From contig JAICYE010000174.1 of assembly GCA_025934385.1 (NCBI GenBank), positions 1-5,596 of the forward strand: a stretch of 5,596 nt of DNA, in the 5' to 3' direction. Of the stretch, positions 4,590 through 5,596 are shown in pieces. Under the pieces are notes generated by a model that made no database searches, was not told where the DNA came from, and saw only the letters and a list, made by a program, of their open reading frames with translations. The position numbers were made by a program, and so were the translations under genes. The DNA comes from Acidimicrobiia bacterium. GTDB lineage: Bacteria > Actinomycetota > Acidimicrobiia > IMCC26256 > BP-133. Numbering within the stretch: position 1 is the first letter of the stretch; the number at the start of each line of letters is the position of its first letter.

Positions 4590-5326
4590 CCGAGCCGGAG
4601 GGCGCCGCGTCTCGGTGGGATCCGGCCTCGATCCCCGACCCCACCGCCGCCCTCGAGGCTCAGCTCCTCGTGTTCGCCAAGGAGCTCGGCGAGGGCTACC
4701 AGCGGGAGCGGGAGCGGGCGCAGCACCTCGAGCAGGCCCTCGGCGACCTCCGCCAGGCCTATCTGCAGACCGTCCGGTCGCTGGCCCTGGTGGTCGAGGC
4801 CAAGGACGCCTCCACCGGCCAGCACATCGAACGCTGCCGGCTCTACGGCATGGCGCTGCTGGCCGAGATCGGCCTGGCCGACGAGAACCGGGAGGCGGAG
4901 TTCGGCTTCCTGCTCCACGACTGCGGCAAGGTCGGGATCCCCGAGAGCGTCCTCAACAAGCCCGGCCCCCTCACCGCCGCCGAGTGGCGGGTCATGCGGA
5001 CCCACCCGATCATCGGCTACCAGCTGGTGGCCGACATCCCCTTCCTCAGGACGGCGGCCCAGGTCGTGCGCTGCCACCACGAGATGTTCGACGGGACGGG
5101 CTACCCCGCCGGCCTGCGCGGAGAGGAGATCCCGCTGGCGGCCCGGGTGTTCTCGGTGGTCGACGCCTTCGACGCCATGACGGCCGACCGGCCCTACCGG
5201 GCGGCGCTGCCGGTGGAGGCGGCGGTCGAGGAGCTGCAGAAGATGGCCGGCACCCAGTTCGACCCCGAGGTCGTCCGGGTCTTCGCCCCCCTGAGCGAGC
5301 AGCTCATTCCCCGCACCGCAGCTTGA
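4586..5326 (+). CDS. HD-GYP domain cyclic-di-GMP phosphodiesterase
   Basis: The 246-residue protein has an N-terminal coiled coil (about 21-66, Glu/Gln/Arg/Leu-rich) and a C-terminal HD-GYP domain (about 67-240). Motif residues are H80 (TGQH), H111-D112 and G114-K115 (HDCGK), H140 (THP), H164-H165-E166, and D169-G170 with G172-Y173-P174 (HHEMFDGTGYP), then D193 in VVDAFDAMTADRPYR. The metal-binding His/Asp set and the GYP signature are complete, so it should hydrolyse c-di-GMP, to pGpG or GMP, in the cytoplasm; a related dinucleotide cannot be excluded. No membrane segment or sensor domain is visible. The GTG start at 4586 overlaps the receiver stop (GTGA), and the stop overlaps the next TTG (TTGA). 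Control is probably through the neighbouring receiver, contacting the coiled coil (inference). An RsiG-like c-di-GMP reader lies two genes upstream. Confidence 0.94.
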   Translation: MTEPEGAASRWDPASIPDPTAALEAQLLVFAKELGEGYQRERERAQHLEQALGDLRQAYLQTVRSLALVVEAKDASTGQHIERCRLYGMALLAEIGLADENREAEFGFLLHDCGKVGIPESVLNKPGPLTAAEWRVMRTHPIIGYQLVADIPFLRTAAQVVRCHHEMFDGTGYPAGLRGEEIPLAARVFSVVDAFDAMTADRPYRAALPVEAAVEELQKMAGTQFDPEVVRVFAPLSEQLIPRTAA

Positions 5327-5596
5327 GTGACAACGCCGCACTGGCCGAGCTGGGCGGTTTCATCCGCGATCAGCGGCGCATGGCCCGTCTGTCGCTGCGC
5401 AAGCTGTCGGAGCTGGCCGGGATCTCCAACCCCTACCTCAGCCAGATCGAGCGGGGACTGCGCAAGCCCAGCGCCGACATCCTCCAGGCCATCGCCCGGG
5501 GCTTGAGCATCTCGGCCGAGACGCTCTACGTGCGGGCGGGGATCCTCGAGGCCCGGGCCGGCGGGTCCGACGTCGTGGCCGAGATCCTGCGGGACA
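5323..5596 (+). CDS. XRE-family helix-turn-helix regulator (3' end outside window)
   Basis: Ninety-one residues are present before the window ends. An XRE/Cro-type helix-turn-helix spans about residues 8-65: FIRDQRRMARLSLRKLSEL, then AGISNPYLSQIERGLRKPS as recognition region, then ADILQAIARGLSISAETLYV. This close pattern is shared by a widespread actinobacterial regulator group that I associate with Mycobacterium tuberculosis Rv0474, which lies before hbhA; the comparison is from memory. The TTG at 5323 overlaps the HD-GYP stop (TTGA). The first ATG in frame would be inside the helix-turn-helix, so TTG is the best start. It may regulate its own operon, but nothing in the sequence proves this. 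Confidence 0.85.
   Translation, partial: MSDNAALAELGGFIRDQRRMARLSLRKLSELAGISNPYLSQIERGLRKPSADILQAIARGLSISAETLYVRAGILEARAGGSDVVAEILRD

Noticed and set aside
4523..5341. Minus-strand open frame of 272 codons opposite the HD-GYP gene
   Set aside because: The plus strand carries a complete HD-GYP domain; the reverse frame has low-complexity Gly/Leu/Val/Glu composition and no motif.

Overview
The window is gene-dense, very GC-rich DNA from what looks like a high-GC actinobacterium, most plausibly a unicellular lineage such as Acidimicrobiia (inference). The clues are strong G/C bias at third codon positions, a nickel superoxide dismutase with its SodX protease, an RsiG-type cyclic-di-GMP-binding anti-sigma factor, a fused double-hotdog MaoC protein, an XRE regulator of a typical actinobacterial type, and TANNNT -10 boxes placed 7 nt before AUG starts (leaderless genes).

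Layout. Positions 1-167 hold the tail of an unrecognised gene. Positions 199-1414 hold a DksA/TraR-type zinc-finger protein followed, through a 4-nt TTGA overlap, by a two-domain MaoC-like dehydratase gene. That gene carries a clear frameshift near 954-962. At 1425-1667 is a MoaD/ThiS-type ubiquitin-fold protein ending in Gly-Gly. On the minus strand at 1670-2089 is sodN (Ni-SOD), convergent with the MoaD-like gene (2-bp gap, small hairpin across both stops) and divergent from sodX (2143-2490), the protease that exposes the metal-binding N-terminus of SodN. At 2601-3620 is a secreted coiled-coil M23 peptidase with its own promoter.

Positions 3682-5596 form one tightly overlapped operon: an RsiG-like anti-sigma factor carrying the exact E-x3-S-x2-R-x3-Q-x3-D motif, a stand-alone receiver (REC) protein, an HD-GYP phosphodiesterase, and an XRE-family regulator cut by the window end. 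The successive genes overlap by GTGA, GTGA and TTGA. A c-di-GMP reader (RsiG) thus sits directly beside a predicted c-di-GMP eraser (HD-GYP) and a receiver that may control it. This is the most interesting system in the window: a self-contained module that could let phosphorelay signals lower c-di-GMP and release a WhiG-type sigma factor encoded elsewhere.

Other points of interest are a bidirectional sodN/sodX promoter whose two -10 elements share one TA step, a perfect 20-bp palindrome over the -35 region of the MoaD-like gene, and the frameshifted MaoC gene. There are no gene-free stretches over 300 bases, and I see no tRNA, rRNA, CRISPR array or mobile element.
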